This document shows positions 7,831 through 15,875 of a stretch of 64,000 nt of DNA, one piece after another. The stretch lies in assembly GCA_965601975.1 (NCBI GenBank), contig OZ271856.1, forward strand, positions 2,914,001-2,978,000. The letters are read 5' to 3'. Below the pieces are notes generated by a model. That model was not told the DNA's origin, ran no database searches, and saw nothing but the letters and a program-made list of their open reading frames with translations. Both the position numbers and the translations under genes were made by a program. The DNA is from JANQIO01 sp965601975 (GTDB lineage Bacteria; Pseudomonadota; Gammaproteobacteria; Pseudomonadales; Halieaceae). Each line of letters begins with the position of its first letter. Positions within the stretch are counted from its first letter, which is position 1.

Positions 7831-8952
7831 TCAGCCCTCCGCGCCCGCCAGTTTCAGGAGCGGCGCTACCAGCGTATCCCGGCGCCATCCGCCCCAGCGG
7901 GTCGGCCGTTCCAGCGGTTCGCCGTTAGCCATGCGCACCATCAACTCGTAATCCTTGCTGGGCAGCAGGGCCTCGGGCTCGACTTCCCATTCCCGCGCCA
8001 GGCTGGATGCCGCCTGCTTCAGTTTCTTGAGGGTGTCGCGCTGCTCGCTGTCGAGGGGCTTCCCCAGCGGCGCCGGCAGTTCGCCCTCATCCAGTGCCAG
8101 TGCCTCACCGATCAGGTCGAGCAGCACCTCACCCTGTTTGCGAACCACCGCCTGGGGCATATCGGGAACCCCGCGAAGCTGCCCCAGGTTCGCCGGGGAT
8201 CGCTCGGCAACGGCCAGGCAGACCTTGTCGGCAAGGATCCAGCTGCGAGGTTTGTCGAGCTGCCGCGCGCGGTTATCGCGCCAATCACAGACCAGCGCCA
8301 GCACCGCAAGCTTGCGCGGTTTCAATTTCCAGGCGGACTTGACCTTCGGGTAGGACGGCGCCGGGGGCGCCATGGCCTCGGCCGCCGCGGTGGCGCCATC
8401 CTCGAGCACCCACTCGGTGCGACCGGTGGCATCGAGCTTCTCCCGCAGGTGCCGGTACACCGGCAGCAGCGGCACCACGTCGGCCGCCGCGTAGTCGAGC
8501 TGGCTGTCCGTCAGCGGCCGCCTGAGCCAGTCCGAGCGGGTCTCGCCCTTGGCCAGTTCCAGACCCGAGACCGCCTCGACCAGCGCCCGGTACCCCAGGC
8601 TGAAGCCCAGGCCCGCAAACGCGGCGGCGCGCTGGGTATCGAACAGGGGCAGCGGCAGCACGCCCAGGAATTTCTGGAACACTTCCAGGTCCTCGCTGGC
8701 GGAATGCAGGACCTTGATCACCCGCTCGTCCCTGAACAACTGCTTCAGGGGTTCCAGGTCAGTGATCGCCAGGGGGTCGATCAACCAGGCGCACGCGGGC
8801 TCCGCGGGAAAGCACAGCTGGATCAGCGCCGCCTGCGGGTAGTAGGTATCGCGTCGCATGAACTCGGTGTCCACCACCACGGCGTCGCTGCCCACGTGTC
8901 GGTCTACCAGGTCGGCCAGGGCCGCGTCGTCTTCTATCAGCGTGTAGTTCAT
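7831..8952 (-). CDS. rnd: Ribonuclease D
   Basis: 3'-5' exoribonuclease of 373 residues that trims tRNA precursors. The DEDD exonuclease motifs are visible: VVDTEFMRR (Exo I, about residue 25), HSASEDLEVF (Exo II, about residue 85) and the tyrosine form of Exo III, DYAAADV (about residue 155). A helical HRDC domain follows in the C-terminal half. The start at 8952 (MNYTL) is one base from the recR stop; longer frames lack family resemblance. It is translated in the dnaX-ybaB-recR-rnd run. Confidence 0.95.
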   Translation of the reverse strand: MNYTLIEDDAALADLVDRHVGSDAVVVDTEFMRRDTYYPQAALIQLCFPAEPACAWLIDPLAITDLEPLKQLFRDERVIKVLHSASEDLEVFQKFLGVLPLPLFDTQRAAAFAGLGFSLGYRALVEAVSGLELAKGETRSDWLRRPLTDSQLDYAAADVVPLLPVYRHLREKLDATGRTEWVLEDGATAAAEAMAPPAPSYPKVKSAWKLKPRKLAVLALVCDWRDNRARQLDKPRSWILADKVCLAVAERSPANLGQLRGVPDMPQAVVRKQGEVLLDLIGEALALDEGELPAPLGKPLDSEQRDTLKKLKQAASSLAREWEVEPEALLPSKDYELMVRMANGEPLERPTRWGGWRRDTLVAPLLKLAGAEG

Positions 8953-8953
8953 G

Positions 8954-9553
8954 TCAGTCGATGACCTTGCGGCCGGTGAAGGCGTGGGCCAGCGTGGTGC
9001 CATCCACGTACTCGAGCTCGCCACCCAGGGGCACGCCGTGGGCGATGCGGCTGATCTTGATGCCCTCACCCTGCACCAGTTCGCTCAGGTAGAAAGCAGT
9101 GGCCTCACCTTCCACCGTGGGGTTGGTGGCGAGAATCAGTTCCGAGACGCCACCGCGCTGGATGCGCTCCCTGAGAATATCCAGGCCGATATCCTCCGGC
9201 CCGATGCCATCGATGGGGGACAGGTGCCCCATCAGCACGAAGTACTGGCCCCGGTAGCTGCCGCTCTGTTCCACCGCGATCACGTCAGCGGGGGATTCGA
9301 CCACACAGATGGTGCCGGCGTCGCGGCGGGTATCCGAGCACAGCTCGCACAGTTCCTGCTCCGAGAAGTTACGGCAGCGCTGGCAGTGACCCACTCCCTC
9401 CATGGCTTCCAGCAGCGCTTTGGACAGGGTCAGGGCCGCCTCGCGGTCGCGTTCCAGCAGGTGCAGCGCCATGCGCTGGGCGGTCTTGCGGCCCACCCCC
9501 GGCAGGCAGCGCAGGCTCTCCACAAGCTGCTCTATGAGCGGGCTGAAACTCAC
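8954..9553 (-). CDS. recR: Recombination mediator RecR
   Basis: Protein of 199 residues, the standard RecR length. It has an N-terminal helix-hairpin-helix (LPGVGRKTAQRMA), the zinc finger CQRCRNFSEQELCELC at residues 57-72, and a Toprim domain (VVESPADVIAVEQSG and GHLSPIDGIGPEDIG). With RecO and RecF it loads RecA onto gapped DNA. The start overlaps the ybaB stop by four bases, which indicates translational coupling in the dnaX-ybaB-recR operon. Confidence 0.97.
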   Translation of the reverse strand: MSFSPLIEQLVESLRCLPGVGRKTAQRMALHLLERDREAALTLSKALLEAMEGVGHCQRCRNFSEQELCELCSDTRRDAGTICVVESPADVIAVEQSGSYRGQYFVLMGHLSPIDGIGPEDIGLDILRERIQRGGVSELILATNPTVEGEATAFYLSELVQGEGIKISRIAHGVPLGGELEYVDGTTLAHAFTGRKVID

Positions 9554-9861
9554 TGGAAAGGCATCTGGAAATCGCCGGGCAGCATGCTGCCCAGGGCGTC
9601 ACGGTTGCTCTCTTCCACTTTTTTTACCGCGTCGTTAACGGCAGCAGCGAGCAGGTCCTCCAGCACTTCCTTGTCCTCGGCCAGGACCGCGTCGTCGACC
9701 TGCACACGGCGCACGTCATAGCGGCCGGTCATGACCACCTTCACCAGGCCCGCGCCGGCCTGGCCTTCGTACTCGCGGCTGGCCATTTCCTCTTTGGCCT
9801 GCAGCATCTTCTGCTGCATTTCCTGGGCCATTTTCATCATGTCTGTGAGACTGCCTTTCAC
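9550..9861 (-). CDS. ybaB: YbaB/EbfC nucleoid-associated protein
   Basis: Small DNA-binding protein of 103 residues with the YbaB tweezer fold. The start (MKGSLTDMMKMAQEMQQKM) is a long amphipathic helix, followed by the conserved GLVKVVMTGRYDVRRVQ strand pair. It binds DNA as a dimer and is thought to help organise the nucleoid. It lies eight bases after dnaX and overlaps recR by four, the arrangement typical of gammaproteobacteria. Confidence 0.96.
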   Translation of the reverse strand: MKGSLTDMMKMAQEMQQKMLQAKEEMASREYEGQAGAGLVKVVMTGRYDVRRVQVDDAVLAEDKEVLEDLLAAAVNDAVKKVEESNRDALGSMLPGDFQMPFQ

Positions 9862-9869
9862 ATTGCACC

Positions 9870-11603
9870 TCAGTGTTTGATAGGGGTGACCGAGTCGCGG
9901 TCTATGCTTCCTTCGAATCGCTCCAGCAGGAGCTTCACCCGGGGGTCGGCCTCGATATCCTGCAGGGCCTGGGCCTGGCGCTCCTCCAGCAGCCGGCGCG
10001 CACGCTGGGCGGGCGTTTCATAGCGGGGCAGGCCCGGCTCGATGACCACCGTGATGTCACGCCCCAGGTAGGCCGAGAGCGCTGTCTCGATCCGCTGGCC
10101 GTGATTGTCGTTATAGAGAGAGGCGTTGGCCTCATCCAGCACGAACCAGGCCTGGTCGCCGTCGACCTGCCGCAATTCGCAATGGGACGCGACATTGTAA
10201 ACCAGGCCGCCCAGATCCAGGCGATCCAGCAGGTCGGGCCACCGGGCGGGTTCCAGCGGCAACACTTCTGCGGCGGGGGCAGGCTCCGGTGCGGGCGTGG
10301 GTTCGGGAGCAGCCTGGGGTTCCGGCACCGCCGGCGTTTGCGGAGCCACAGGGGGCGGCTCGATGACAGGTTCTGGTTCAGGCTGGGGTTCGGGTTCCGC
10401 TTCCGGCGCCGGCGGGGCCTGCACGGCGGCTGCCGGCCTGGCCGGGGCTTCAAGCTTTTTTGCCGGGGCGGCCACCTCCGGGCCGCTCTCCTCCAGCTCA
10501 GCACCTTCTTCGATCACGCCCGCCGGGCGGAATGCAATCATCCGCAGCAGGGACATTTCCATGCCGCTGCGCGCCTCGGGAGCGAGGCCCAGGTCGCGCT
10601 TTCCGGTGACCGCGAGCTGGTAATAAAGCTGGGCGTCCTCTGCGGTCATCGCGCCCGCATAGGCGGTCACCTTGTCGGCGTCGCCCCAGGCATTGTCGAC
10701 CGCCGCGGGTACAGCCTGGGCCACGGCCACCCGGTGCAGCAGCGAGGCCATTTCTTCCAGGGAGCCACCGTAATCCGGCGCGTGCTCGGACATGTCCGCG
10801 ACCACGGCCAGGGCCGCTTCGGGGTCCTGTGCCACCACCGCATCCAGCAGGCGATACACAAAGGACAGGTCCACTGTCCCGAGCATGCTGCGCACGTCCG
10901 CCTCGGCCAATTTGCCGCTGCCGAAGGCAACCGCCTGGTCCGTGAGGCTCAGGGCATCGCGCATACTGCCGCTGGCGGCACGGCCCAGCAGCCACAGGGC
11001 GGGTTCCTCGAAGCTGACCATCTCCTGCTCCAGCACGTACTTGAGATGCTCGACGATCAGCTCCGGCGACATGTTTTTCAGGTTGAACTGCAGGCAGCGG
11101 GACAGCACTGTCGCCGGCAGCTTTTGCGGGTCGGTAGTCGCCAGCAGGAAGATCACGTGGGGCGGCGGCTCTTCCAGGGTTTTCAGCAGCGCGTTGAAGC
11201 TGCTGGTGGAGAGCATGTGTACCTCGTCGATCAGGTAGACCTTGTAGCGGCTGCGGGTCGGCGCGTACTGCACGTTTTCCAGCAGCTCGCGGGTGTCCTC
11301 GACCTTGGTGCGGGACGCCGCATCCACCTCGATCAGGTCGACGCTGCGGCCCTCGGCAATCTCGGTGCAGGAGGCACAGACGCCGCAGGGCTCCGAGCTG
11401 ACGCCGGATTCACAGTTAAGGCACTTGGCGAGAATGCGCGCGACGGTGGTCTTGCCGACCCCGCGGGTCCCGGTGAACAGGTAGGCGTGATGCAGCCGGT
11501 CGTGGTCCAGGGCGTTGATCAGCGCCTGGAGAACGTGCTCCTGGCCGACCATTTCGCGGAATATCCGGGGCCGCCACTTGCGCGCCAGAACCTGGTGAGA
11601 CAT
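9870..11603 (-). CDS. dnaX: DNA polymerase III subunits tau and gamma
   Basis: Clamp-loader ATPase of 577 residues. Domain I carries Walker A GTRGVGKTT (about residue 45), the zinc-binding cysteines CLNCESGVSSEPCGVCASC, Walker B VYLIDEVHML and the SRC motif LSRCLQF. A Pro/Ala/Glu-rich linker (about 375-455) precedes the tau-specific C-terminal domain that binds polymerase and helicase. At residues 381-383 the codons GCA AAA AAG form the same slippery site as in E. coli dnaX, with a -1 frame stop two codons on, so a gamma form of about 384 residues is expected (separate entry). It heads the ybaB-recR-rnd run. Confidence 0.97.
   Translation of the reverse strand: MSHQVLARKWRPRIFREMVGQEHVLQALINALDHDRLHHAYLFTGTRGVGKTTVARILAKCLNCESGVSSEPCGVCASCTEIAEGRSVDLIEVDAASRTKVEDTRELLENVQYAPTRSRYKVYLIDEVHMLSTSSFNALLKTLEEPPPHVIFLLATTDPQKLPATVLSRCLQFNLKNMSPELIVEHLKYVLEQEMVSFEEPALWLLGRAASGSMRDALSLTDQAVAFGSGKLAEADVRSMLGTVDLSFVYRLLDAVVAQDPEAALAVVADMSEHAPDYGGSLEEMASLLHRVAVAQAVPAAVDNAWGDADKVTAYAGAMTAEDAQLYYQLAVTGKRDLGLAPEARSGMEMSLLRMIAFRPAGVIEEGAELEESGPEVAAPAKKLEAPARPAAAVQAPPAPEAEPEPQPEPEPVIEPPPVAPQTPAVPEPQAAPEPTPAPEPAPAAEVLPLEPARWPDLLDRLDLGGLVYNVASHCELRQVDGDQAWFVLDEANASLYNDNHGQRIETALSAYLGRDITVVIEPGLPRYETPAQRARRLLEERQAQALQDIEADPRVKLLLERFEGSIDRDSVTPIKH
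10450..10478 (-). promoter_or_regulatory. Programmed -1 frameshift signal in dnaX
   Basis: The slippery heptamer A AAA AAG lies at 10461-10455 in the correct zero frame (GCA AAA AAG). After a -1 slip the ribosome reads AAA AAA GCT TGA, stopping at 10452-10450. An SD-like GGAGG is found at 10478-10474, about 13 bases upstream, and a GC-rich self-complementary stretch (ccggccaggccgg) follows the heptamer. These are the three elements known from E. coli dnaX, with slightly longer SD spacing. Confidence 0.85.
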
Positions 11604-11747
11604 ACGTTAGCTTGCGAAAAATCCAAAGAGGCAAAGCATACACCAATGCCCCCTCCCCTCACACGTCACACAACACCAGCCGGCGCTGCAAGGCGTTCGC
11701 GAAAAAGCCCGACTCGGAGCTCATCTCGCGATAGGCGCCTGCGGCCA

Positions 11748-11820
11748 AGCGTGCGCCGCAAAGCGGCGTTCGCGGGAACAGCCCTGAGCCCAGCGTGCGC
11801 CGCAACGCGGCGTTCGCGGA
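11748..11820. repeat. Two direct copies of a 29-base palindromic repeat
   Basis: The units at 11748-11776 and 11792-11820 are nearly identical and each contains the hairpin gcgccgc/gcggcg with a two to three base loop. They lie in the gap between dnaX and the SRP RNA gene and may form RNA hairpins after the SRP RNA. No coding sequence is seen in 11604-11835. Confidence 0.75.
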
Positions 11821-11835
11821 TAGATAAAGGAAGGA

Positions 11836-11945
11836 GGCGACCCAAGCAGCCACACCCCGGCACACGAGTCGATAACTACCGTTGCTCCCTTCCGGGCCTG
11901 GCGGGGTTCGCTACCTATCGTTGCGAGGGGACCACAAGGGCCGCC
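11836..11945 (-). ncRNA. ffs: Signal recognition particle RNA (4.5S type)
   Basis: On the minus strand the stretch contains the conserved SRP domain IV: caggcccggaagggagca (about 11900-11883), which carries the GGAA tetraloop and the asymmetric bulge bound by Ffh. The ends pair: the 5' GGCGGCCC at 11945-11938 with GGGTCGCC at 11843-11836. Length of about 110 bases fits the small bacterial 4.5S RNA. It lies ten bases after tRNA-Ser and upstream of dnaX on the same strand, a common order. The exact ends are set by pairing only. Confidence 0.93.
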
Positions 11946-11953
11946 AAAACAAA

Positions 11954-12043
<90 letters not shown>

Positions 12044-12085
12044 GGGTTGCCGCGGGTGTTTCTACCCCCCGCGACAAGGGCGCGC

Positions 12086-12113
12086 ATTCTAACACAAGAC
12101 CGCCAACTTGCCA
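12086..12113 (-). promoter_or_regulatory. Probable tRNA-Ser promoter
   Basis: A -10 box TAGAAT (12091-12086) is followed by the GC-rich discriminator gcgcgccc, the same TAGAATGCGCGCC string as in the tRNA-Glu promoter at 15.4 kb. The -35 box is weak (tggcaa at 12113-12108, 16-base spacer). It fits a stable-RNA promoter under stringent control. Confidence 0.5.
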
Positions 12114-12239
12114 GCGCGCAGGCCCACTCGCTGCGGGTGGCGCGCCCGGTCAAGCCATTGGCGCGGGCTGCCATCGGGCAACGCGGTCCGGACGCGTTTA
12201 ATGGAACCCATGAAAAGCTCCAACAACAGGGAGAAGAAC

Positions 12240-12398
12240 GTGGAACTGATCGAGTACACACCGAATGAGCCGGCCATGAGCCTGAAGCAGCAGCTGGTGA
12301 CCGCCGTGGCAAGAGGGGATGAACTGGCCGCCGAGGAGCTGCGCCTGCTGCTGAAACTGAACGTGCCGGAAAAGCTCGGCGGGGACCGCGGCAAGTGA
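12240..12398 (+). CDS. Small acidic/basic helical protein of unknown function
   Basis: A 52-residue protein starting at GTG 12240, chosen because AGGGAG lies seven bases upstream. Upstream ATGs at 12201 and 12210 are in frame but lack a ribosome-binding site. The product is mostly helical (SLKQQLVTAVARGDELAAEE) with charged ends and no known domain. It stands alone, convergent with queF. Small size limits certainty. Confidence 0.55.
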   Translation: MELIEYTPNEPAMSLKQQLVTAVARGDELAAEELRLLLKLNVPEKLGGDRGK

Positions 12399-12441
12399 GC
12401 ACGTCGCGCTTCGCGCGCCGCCAGGCCGCGCCCCGTCCTCC

Positions 12442-13242
12442 CTACTGCCGCAGGCTCCGCAGCCGCGGCGCGCTGCCAGGCTCCGTGCTGCGCCAGGGGT
12501 TGATATCCATGCCGCCCCGGCGCGTGTACAGCGCCAGCACGCTGAAATCCTCAAGGCCCGCCTCGCGCAGGTCGCGAAACATGCGTTCGACGCACTGCTC
12601 GTGGTACTCCTGGTGCCCGCGGAACGCGTGGATATAGGTCAACAGGCTCTCCGGAGTTACCCGCGCACCCTTTGAGCTCAACAGCACGGTCGCCCAGTCG
12701 GGCTGCGCCGTTACCGGGCACAGGGAGCGCAAGCCGTGACTGTAGACTCCCACGGTTTCCCCCTTGGCCCTTTCCACCACCAGCAGTCCCGCATGCGGCT
12801 CTGCCGGTGACGAGGGCGCCGTCACTTCATCGATACAGACGCCGGGCAGTGCCGTGGGCATCAGGGCCGGGTCATCCACCGCCAGGATCTCTACACTCAC
12901 TTCACCGCCGGCGACGGCGCCGAGATCTTTTTGCAGCGTCGCCGCCAGGGCCTCGCGGGATTCGAAAGCCTCGTTGTTCACCGAGTTGAGGTACAGCTTG
13001 AAGGACTTGGACTCCACCAGGTTCTCTGTCTCCGCGGGAAACAGGAAACGCCCCACCCCCGCCTGCGGCTGGCCCCCGGCGTCCAGCCAGGACAGTTCCC
13101 AGCCGTGCCAGAGGTCTTCACCGTGGAACGGCAGCGCGTCACCTATCCCCAACCGCGAGCGAGCTTCCGACCGGGGGATCGGAGACAGGATCTCCGGGGC
13201 GTAGCGCTCGGGCGTGGCGCTGCTCTTGCCCAGCAGTGTCAC
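12442..13242 (-). CDS. queF: NADPH-dependent 7-cyano-7-deazaguanine reductase
   Basis: Reduces preQ0 to preQ1 in the queuosine pathway for tRNA modification. The protein has 266 residues, the length of the long bimodular (YqcD/E. coli) type. The active-site Cys lies in LPGVCIDEV and the substrate Glu in the LVVERAKG region; the QueF signature FLFPAETENLVESKSFKLYL carries the Glu/Ser contacts. The C-terminal half shows the tunnel-fold segment with FRGHQEYHEQCVER. It overlaps the ABC permease gene upstream by four bases, although the functional link is unclear. Confidence 0.95.
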   Translation of the reverse strand: MTLLGKSSATPERYAPEILSPIPRSEARSRLGIGDALPFHGEDLWHGWELSWLDAGGQPQAGVGRFLFPAETENLVESKSFKLYLNSVNNEAFESREALAATLQKDLGAVAGGEVSVEILAVDDPALMPTALPGVCIDEVTAPSSPAEPHAGLLVVERAKGETVGVYSHGLRSLCPVTAQPDWATVLLSSKGARVTPESLLTYIHAFRGHQEYHEQCVERMFRDLREAGLEDFSVLALYTRRGGMDINPWRSTEPGSAPRLRSLRQ

Positions 13243-14012
13243 TGGCGCAGCCTCTTGCCGGTATTGAGCAGGTGCAGGCAGTAGAAGAACGCCACCACGG
13301 TAAACAGCGCCAGCATGCTGAAGGCGAAGCCCACGTTGACGTCAGAGACACCCAGCACCCCGTAGCGGAAGCCGTTGACCACATAGACCAGCGGGTTCAG
13401 CCGCGACACCTGTTCCCAGAACTCCGGCAGCAGGTCCAGCGAATAGAACACGCCGCCCAGGTAGGTCAGCGGCGTCAGCACGAAGGTCGGGATGATGGAG
13501 ATGTCATCGAAGTTGTTGGCGAACACCGCGTTGATGAAGCCGAACAGGGCGAACAGCACCGAGGTGAACAGCACGATGGCAATGGTCATCCCGACGTTGT
13601 GGATGCCGAGTTCCGCGAAAAACAGCGACAGGCAGGTGACGATGAACGCCACCATCAGCCCGCGAATCACGCCGCCGGTGATATAGCCCGCCAGGATGAT
13701 CCAGTTCGGCACGGGCGACACCAGCAGTTCCTCGACGCTGTGATTGAACTTGGCCCCGAAAAACGAGGACACCACGTTGGAGTAGGAGTTGGTCACCACC
13801 GACATCATGATCAGGCCCGGCACCACGAACTGCATATAGCTGAAGCCGCCCATCTCGCCGATGCGGGAGCCGATCAGTGCGCCGAAGATCACGAAATACA
13901 GGGTCATGGTAATCGCAGGCGGCAGCAGGGTCTGCGGCCAGATGCGCAGGAAGCGCCGCACTTCCTTGGTCAGGATGGTGCGGAAGGCAATCCATTTCTC
14001 GAAGTTGTTCAC
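13239..14012 (-). CDS. ABC-2 type transporter permease
   Basis: Inner-membrane permease of 257 residues with about six hydrophobic segments (near 25-50, 60-80, 108-135, 140-165, 170-190 and 228-250). The ABC-2 signature region FSYMQFVVPGLIMMSVV and the SYSNVVSSFFGAKFN segment are typical of YadH-like exporters. It overlaps the ATPase gene by four bases and queF by four. Substrate is unknown. Confidence 0.92.
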   Translation of the reverse strand: MNNFEKWIAFRTILTKEVRRFLRIWPQTLLPPAITMTLYFVIFGALIGSRIGEMGGFSYMQFVVPGLIMMSVVTNSYSNVVSSFFGAKFNHSVEELLVSPVPNWIILAGYITGGVIRGLMVAFIVTCLSLFFAELGIHNVGMTIAIVLFTSVLFALFGFINAVFANNFDDISIIPTFVLTPLTYLGGVFYSLDLLPEFWEQVSRLNPLVYVVNGFRYGVLGVSDVNVGFAFSMLALFTVVAFFYCLHLLNTGKRLRQ

Positions 14013-14932
14013 TGGGGCGCCTCCTGGGTCAGGAGGCTGACGAACATCTCCTCGAGGCGGTTCGCCTTGTTGCGCATGCTCGCCACCTCGATGCCCAGTT
14101 CGCTGAGACGGGCGTACAGCTCATTGAGGTCCTGGTCCCGGTCGACCACGACTTCCAGCGTGTGGTTGTCTACCAGGGCGCTGGGGAATCCCGGTATTTC
14201 CAGCTTACCGGCAACTTCACTGCGCAGGTCGAGAATGAACATCTCGGTATGCAGCTGGCGCAGCAGCTTTTTCATGCTGGAGTGATGCACGATATTGCCC
14301 TTGTCGATGATGGCGATATTGCGGCACAGGCTCTCGGCCTCTTCCAGGTAGTGGGTGGTGAGAATGATGGTGGTGCCGCCGTCGTTAAGCTCGCGCAGGA
14401 ATTCCCACATGGAGCGCCGCATCTCGATATCCACGCCGGCGGTGGGCTCGTCGAGAATCAGCAGCCGCGGTTCATGGACCAGGGCCCGTGCAATCATCAG
14501 GCGCCGCTTCATGCCGCCGGACAGCTCCCGGGCGCGGTCGTTGCGCTTTTCCCACAGGCCCAGCTTCTTCAGGTATTTCTCCGCCCGCTCCTTCGCCAGC
14601 TCCGGGGGCAGCCCGTAGTACCCGCCCTGGGTGACGACGATGTGCTCGACTTTTTCGAACAGGTTGAAGTTGAACTCCTGGGGCACGATGCCGATGTGCT
14701 TCTTGGCGGCGGGAAAGTCGGCATCGGTATCGATGCCAAACACCTCGATCTTGCCCCCGCTCTTGTTGATCAGGGAGAAGAGGATGCCGATGGTGGTGGA
14801 CTTGCCGGCGCCGTTGGGGCCAAGCAGGGCAAAGAAATCTCCCTCCTGGACATCGAGGCTGATGCCCCGCAGGGCGTGAACATTGTTGCTGTACACCTTG
14901 CTGAGATCGCGAATGGACAGGGCGGCTGTCAT
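14009..14932 (-). CDS. ABC transporter ATP-binding protein (YadG-like)
   Basis: ATPase of 307 residues with Walker A GPNGAGKSTT (about residue 38), the signature ELSGGMKRRL, Walker B LLILDEPTAG and the H-loop TTHYLEEAE. The C-terminal 70 residues are the extra domain of the YadG class. The start at 14932 (MTAALSIRD) is the first ATG that gives the family N-terminus; earlier frames are unrelated. It works with the permease at 13239-14012 as a YadGH-like exporter of unknown substrate. Confidence 0.94.
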   Translation of the reverse strand: MTAALSIRDLSKVYSNNVHALRGISLDVQEGDFFALLGPNGAGKSTTIGILFSLINKSGGKIEVFGIDTDADFPAAKKHIGIVPQEFNFNLFEKVEHIVVTQGGYYGLPPELAKERAEKYLKKLGLWEKRNDRARELSGGMKRRLMIARALVHEPRLLILDEPTAGVDIEMRRSMWEFLRELNDGGTTIILTTHYLEEAESLCRNIAIIDKGNIVHHSSMKKLLRQLHTEMFILDLRSEVAGKLEIPGFPSALVDNHTLEVVVDRDQDLNELYARLSELGIEVASMRNKANRLEEMFVSLLTQEAPQ

Positions 14933-14962
14933 GTGACTCCTGTGTTCCGATGAAAAAAAGGC

Positions 14963-14977
14963 CGGTATTGTATACCG
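14963..14977. promoter_or_regulatory. Small inverted repeat between divergent genes
   Basis: A perfect inverted repeat cggtat-tgt-ataccg lies in the 46-base gap between the divergent ABC ATPase and PA2817-like genes, one base before the latter's start. It could be an operator or overlap a -10 element (tgtatacc). No regulator can be named. Confidence 0.35.
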
Positions 14978-14978
14978 C

Positions 14979-15359
14979 ATGAACGACACCGAATATCGCC
15001 AATACTGCCTGGCGCTGGCGGGTCGCTTCGCGGAGCACCTGCGCCGCGAAGCGGGCCAGGCCTCCGAGGATGATCCACTGCATGCACTGGCCAAGGGCTT
15101 CGTCGCGTTGGCCCAGGGACGGGAAGTGTACGAACAGGGCCCGGTTCTGGTTTCCCGGTTGTTCTCCGGTTGTCCGCACCTGGCACCGCTGTTTCCACGG
15201 GAGCTGCTGTGGTTTATCGGCGGCGATTGCCTGCATTTCCTGGCTGACGATGAACTGGCCCAGTTCCAGCAACTGGACGAAATGCGGGCCGAGGCCGCCG
15301 CCCGCGGCGAGCGCTTGGATTATCACGGAGAACGTGGCAAGCTGTTGAAATTGCAGTGA
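14979..15359 (+). CDS. PA2817-like protein of unknown function
   Basis: Soluble protein of 126 residues with mainly helical content. It ends with DYHGERGKLLKLQ and has the segment HLAPLFPRELLWFIGGDCLHFLAD split across its middle, features I associate with the PA2817 family of gammaproteobacteria; this is recognition from memory rather than from a search. No catalytic motif is visible. It is divergent from the ABC exporter and stands upstream of the tRNA-Glu/Gly pair, with no sign of co-transcription. Confidence 0.75.
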   Translation: MNDTEYRQYCLALAGRFAEHLRREAGQASEDDPLHALAKGFVALAQGREVYEQGPVLVSRLFSGCPHLAPLFPRELLWFIGGDCLHFLADDELAQFQQLDEMRAEAAARGERLDYHGERGKLLKLQ

Positions 15360-15382
15360 ATTGCAATGCCGGCATCGAAAGC

Positions 15383-15411
15383 TTGACGTTTGTCGATGGG
15401 GGCCATAGAAT
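15383..15411 (+). promoter_or_regulatory. Strong sigma-70 promoter for tRNA-Glu/tRNA-Gly
   Basis: The -35 box TTGACG (15383-15388) and -10 box TAGAAT (15406-15411) are separated by 17 bases. A GC-rich discriminator gcgcgcc follows, typical of stable RNA promoters that respond to ppGpp. The tRNA-Glu begins 86 bases after the -10 box. Confidence 0.85.
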
Positions 15412-15496
15412 GCGCGCCTCTTCGACGGGGACTTCAGTTTGCAAGCCCGGTTGAAGCGACGAAGTTCGCATTCTGCGCACAGTGTTTGCGAAAAAA

Positions 15497-15572
15497 GTCC
15501 CCTTCGTCTAGTGGCCTAGGACACCGCCCTTTCACGGCGGGAACAGGGGTTCGAACCCCCTAGGGGACGCCA
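15497..15572 (+). tRNA. tRNA-Glu (anticodon TTC)
   Basis: A 76-base tRNA including CCA. Acceptor GTCCCCT pairs with AGGGGAC; anticodon stem ccgcc/ggcgg surrounds ctttcac (anticodon TTC); the T-arm has aggggttcgaacccccc-like pairing. It is the first gene of a two-tRNA transcript. Confidence 0.96.
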
Positions 15573-15574
15573 TT

Positions 15575-15650
15575 GCGGGAATAGCTCAGTTGGTAGAGCG
15601 CAACCTTGCCAAGGTTGAGGTCGCCGGTTCGAACCCGGTTTCCCGCTCCA
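15575..15650 (+). tRNA. tRNA-Gly (anticodon GCC)
   Basis: A 76-base tRNA with encoded CCA, two bases after tRNA-Glu. Acceptor GCGGGAA pairs with TTCCCGC; anticodon loop ttgccaa gives GCC; T-arm ccggttcgaacccgg. It is co-transcribed with tRNA-Glu and ends before the terminator at 15675. Confidence 0.96.
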
Positions 15651-15674
15651 GATTCTGTCCGAGTGACAAACCAG

Positions 15675-15700
15675 AAAGGGACCCTATCGGGTCCCTTTTT
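15675..15700 (+). terminator. Intrinsic terminator of the tRNA-Glu/Gly transcript
   Basis: Perfect hairpin aaagggaccc/gggtcccttt with loop tatc, followed by a T-run. The convergent 62-residue gene ends inside it (stop at 15684-15686), so the hairpin may work in both directions. Confidence 0.88.
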
Positions 15701-15872
15701 CGTTTTCAGCCTCCCGGTTTGTTCCGCCCTCCATTCGGGATTGGCGTCGGCTGATGCGGTCCTGTATGTGCTTGAGCCGGTCTTCGTGGCGGCGCTTGTC
15801 CCAGCGCCTGGCGATGATGATCAGGACCAGCCCGATGCCGATGCCTGCGATAACTCCCGGATTCAGGTCCAC
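15684..15872 (-). CDS. Small single-helix membrane protein
   Basis: A 62-residue protein with one hydrophobic helix (residues 6-21, GVIAGIGIGLVLIIIA) followed by a very basic amphipathic stretch (RRWDKRRHEDRLKHIQDR). It probably sits in the inner membrane with a cytoplasmic basic tail. It follows the TlpA-like gene by three bases on the same strand and its stop lies in the terminator loop. No family recognised. Confidence 0.62.
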   Translation of the reverse strand: MDLNPGVIAGIGIGLVLIIIARRWDKRRHEDRLKHIQDRISRRQSRMEGGTNREAENEKGTR

Positions 15873-15875
15873 GGC

